Source: Ignavibacteriota bacterium (lineage in GTDB: Bacteria; Bacteroidota; Ignavibacteria; UBA10030; UBA6906). From it: DNA of 39,414 bases. The notes below the pieces were generated by a model. The model saw nothing but the letters and a program-made list of their open reading frames with translations, ran no database searches and was not told the DNA's origin. The stretch's first letter is position 1. Each line of letters opens with the position of its first letter. Made by a program: the position numbers and the translations under genes. The stretch lies in NCBI GenBank assembly GCA_003157485.1, contig PMJQ01000184.1:1931-41344 (forward strand). The letters run 5' to 3'. This document shows, piece after piece, positions 37,544 through 39,414 of the stretch.

Positions 37544-39414
37544 ATGGCGATTCCGGGGTTCCGGCTGGGATGTGCGGCGCTGCTGTGTGCGGTGCTCCTT
37601 GTTGCTGCACGTGGAAACGTGTCGGCGCAGGATTCGCCGCACGGGAAGCTCTCCTTCGCGTGCGAGGACTGCCATATCGCTGATTCATGGAAGCAAATGC
37701 CCGTGCCGGCGAAATTCGACCACAAGAAGACCGGATTCATGCTGAAAGGACAGCACGACCAGGTGCAGTGCATGGACTGCCACACGAGCCTGACGTTCAA
37801 GTTCACAAAATCGTCGTCGCGCTGCGCGGACTGTCATGAGGACGTGCACCACGGCGAGCTCGGCCCGACGTGCGACCGGTGCCACTCGCCCAAGTCGTGG
37901 CTCGTGCCGGACATGATCCAGCGGCACTCCTCGACCCGGTTCTCGCTCGTGGGAATTCATTCGACGGTGCCGTGCCAGGAATGCCACACGAACGAGCAGA
38001 AAAACGAATTCACGGGTCTCCGGACGGACTGCTTCGGGTGCCACCAGGCTGACTATAACGCGACGCAGGCACCGAACCACCGCCAGGCGGGGCTGGGGAC
38101 CGACTGCCAGAGCTGCCACGCGGTGAACGCAGTGAACTGGGGTGTAAGCGGCGTGAGCTTCGGCGGCTCGTTCGACCACGCGAAGACGGGGTTCCCCCTC
38201 CTCGGGGCGCACGCCGCAACCGCCTGCGTGCAGTGCCATGCGGGGAACAGGTTCCTCCCGATCTCGACGACGTGCACTTCGTGCCACGCGACGGATTTTG
38301 CAAATGCGGCGGCTCCACCCCACACGGGATTCTCGACAGACTGCGCAACCTGCCACACGATGACGGCGTGGCAGCCTGCGACGTTCAACCACACCAACAC
38401 GCCGTTCCCGCTGACCGGGGGACACGTGAGCGTCACGTGCCAGCAGTGCCACGTGAACAACGTGTTCGCGGGGCTCACGACAACGTGCTATAACTGCCAT
38501 CAGCAGCAGTTCACCTCGGCCACGACCCCGGTGGCACACACCGGATTCCCGACTGACTGCACGGGGTGCCATACGACGAATCCCGGTTGGGGTCCCTCCA
38601 CGTTCAACCACCAGACGTCGTCGTTTCCGCTCGTGGGCGCGCACGTATCGGTGACGTGCGCGCAGTGCCACGTGAACAACAAGTATGTCGGCCTCGCAAC
38701 GACGTGCTACGGGTGCCACCAGCAGGATTTCGCGACCGCCGCCGCGCCGCCGCACACCGGGTTTGCGACAGATTGCACGACGTGCCATACGAACACCGCG
38801 TGGCAGCCTGCGACGTTCAACCACAACAATACATTGTTCCCGCTGACGGGTGCGCATACGACCGTCTCGACGTGCGTCACGTGCCACGCGAACAACGTGT
38901 ATGCCGGACTCTCGACCGCGTGCTACAGCTGTCACCAGCAGCAGTTTGCTTCGGCGACATCGCCGGTGCCGCATACGGGATTTCCGACTGACTGCTCCGG
39001 GTGCCACTCGACGAACCCCGGGTGGAATCCCTCGACGTTCAACCACCAGACGTCGTCGTTCCCGCTTGTGGGCGCCCACGTCGCGCTTACGTGCGCGCAG
39101 TGCCACGTGAACAACCAGTATGTCGGACTGGCGACGACATGCTACGGGTGCCACCAGCAGGATTTCGCGACCGCCGCCGCCCCGCCGCACACCGGGTTTG
39201 CGACAGACTGTACGACATGCCATTCAAACACGGCGTGGCAGCCGGCGACGTTCAACCACAACACGACGCCGTTCCCGCTCACGGGCGCTCACACGACGGT
39301 TGCATGCGCTCAGTGCCACGTGAACAACGTCTTCGCGGGGCTCACGACGGACTGCTACACGTGCCATACGTCGACGTTTCTGTCCGCAACCACGCCGGTC
39401 CCGCACCTGGGATT
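37544..39414 (+). CDS. Large secreted multiheme c-type cytochrome, at least 24 CxxCH motifs, 3'-truncated by window edge
   Basis: Manual translation from the ATG at 37544 (MAIPGFRLGCAALLCAVLLVAARGNVSAQDSPHGKLSFACEDCH...) stays open to 39414 (623 complete codons); 24 CxxCH counted. Absent from the supplied + strand ORF track because no stop lies in the window. Confidence 0.93.
   Translation, partial: MAIPGFRLGCAALLCAVLLVAARGNVSAQDSPHGKLSFACEDCHIADSWKQMPVPAKFDHKKTGFMLKGQHDQVQCMDCHTSLTFKFTKSSSRCADCHEDVHHGELGPTCDRCHSPKSWLVPDMIQRHSSTRFSLVGIHSTVPCQECHTNEQKNEFTGLRTDCFGCHQADYNATQAPNHRQAGLGTDCQSCHAVNAVNWGVSGVSFGGSFDHAKTGFPLLGAHAATACVQCHAGNRFLPISTTCTSCHATDFANAAAPPHTGFSTDCATCHTMTAWQPATFNHTNTPFPLTGGHVSVTCQQCHVNNVFAGLTTTCYNCHQQQFTSATTPVAHTGFPTDCTGCHTTNPGWGPSTFNHQTSSFPLVGAHVSVTCAQCHVNNKYVGLATTCYGCHQQDFATAAAPPHTGFATDCTTCHTNTAWQPATFNHNNTLFPLTGAHTTVSTCVTCHANNVYAGLSTACYSCHQQQFASATSPVPHTGFPTDCSGCHSTNPGWNPSTFNHQTSSFPLVGAHVALTCAQCHVNNQYVGLATTCYGCHQQDFATAAAPPHTGFATDCTTCHSNTAWQPATFNHNTTPFPLTGAHTTVACAQCHVNNVFAGLTTDCYTCHTSTFLSATTPVPHLG
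38551..39414 (+). repeat. Higher-order tandem repeat inside the large cytochrome, 435-bp (145-aa, 6-heme) period
   Basis: GACTGACTGC at 38551 and 38986 (435 bp); TGCTACGGGTGCCACCAGCAGGATTTCGCGACCGCCGCCG at 38705 and 39140 (435 bp). Confidence 0.9.

Noticed and set aside
37685-39223. 512-aa minus-strand ORF with repeated ARRAICRKPGVRR-type units
   Set aside because: Shadow of the tandem cytochrome repeats on the + strand; its repeats simply mirror the CxxCH module periodicity.
38200-39414. Non-coding satellite or mobile repeat
   Set aside because: Period is an exact multiple of three and the frame stays open with regularly spaced CxxCH motifs, so it is a coding repeat.

Overview
A 39.4 kb chromosomal segment with about 60% GC by impression. 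Every gene I can support lies on the + strand. Gene content and the short RpoD form suggest a Bacteroidota/Chlorobi/Ignavibacteria-type (FCB) bacterium; this is inference. From left to right: phospholipid synthesis (psd fragment, pssA); purine and other housekeeping genes (purS, purQ, gatA-like, sucD-like, ndk, NUDIX); a GAF plus degenerate GGDEF protein; deoB; a VapC/AbrB-like pair translationally coupled to deoB; two tandem orphan EutN/CcmL (BMC-P) genes; rpoD-like sigma factor, NlpC/P60 lipoprotein, def, fmt; a Pho regulon (porin, pstSCAB, two phoU) preceded by two near-identical tandem Pho-box promoters (four 11-bp repeats each) that flank a structured, apparently non-coding segment; an unusual palindrome array between the two phoU genes; parAB with parS-half-site-like repeats upstream; ridA, DUF5683-like, spmA/spmB-like, proline dehydrogenase, OPT transporter, pepD, MFS; a large PAS/GAF hybrid histidine-kinase-like protein that appears to lack its phospho-acceptor His; and a probable respiratory or extracellular electron transfer locus (b-type transmembrane protein, 20-heme cytochrome, and a repeat-built cytochrome with at least 24 hemes that runs off the window end). 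Strongest leads: the duplicated Pho promoters with a candidate sRNA, the orphan BMC vertex pair next to a PIN module, the hairpin array, the kinase-dead-looking hybrid sensor, and the multiheme locus with its leader hairpin. All motif counts and repeat coordinates were read by eye; no database search was run.
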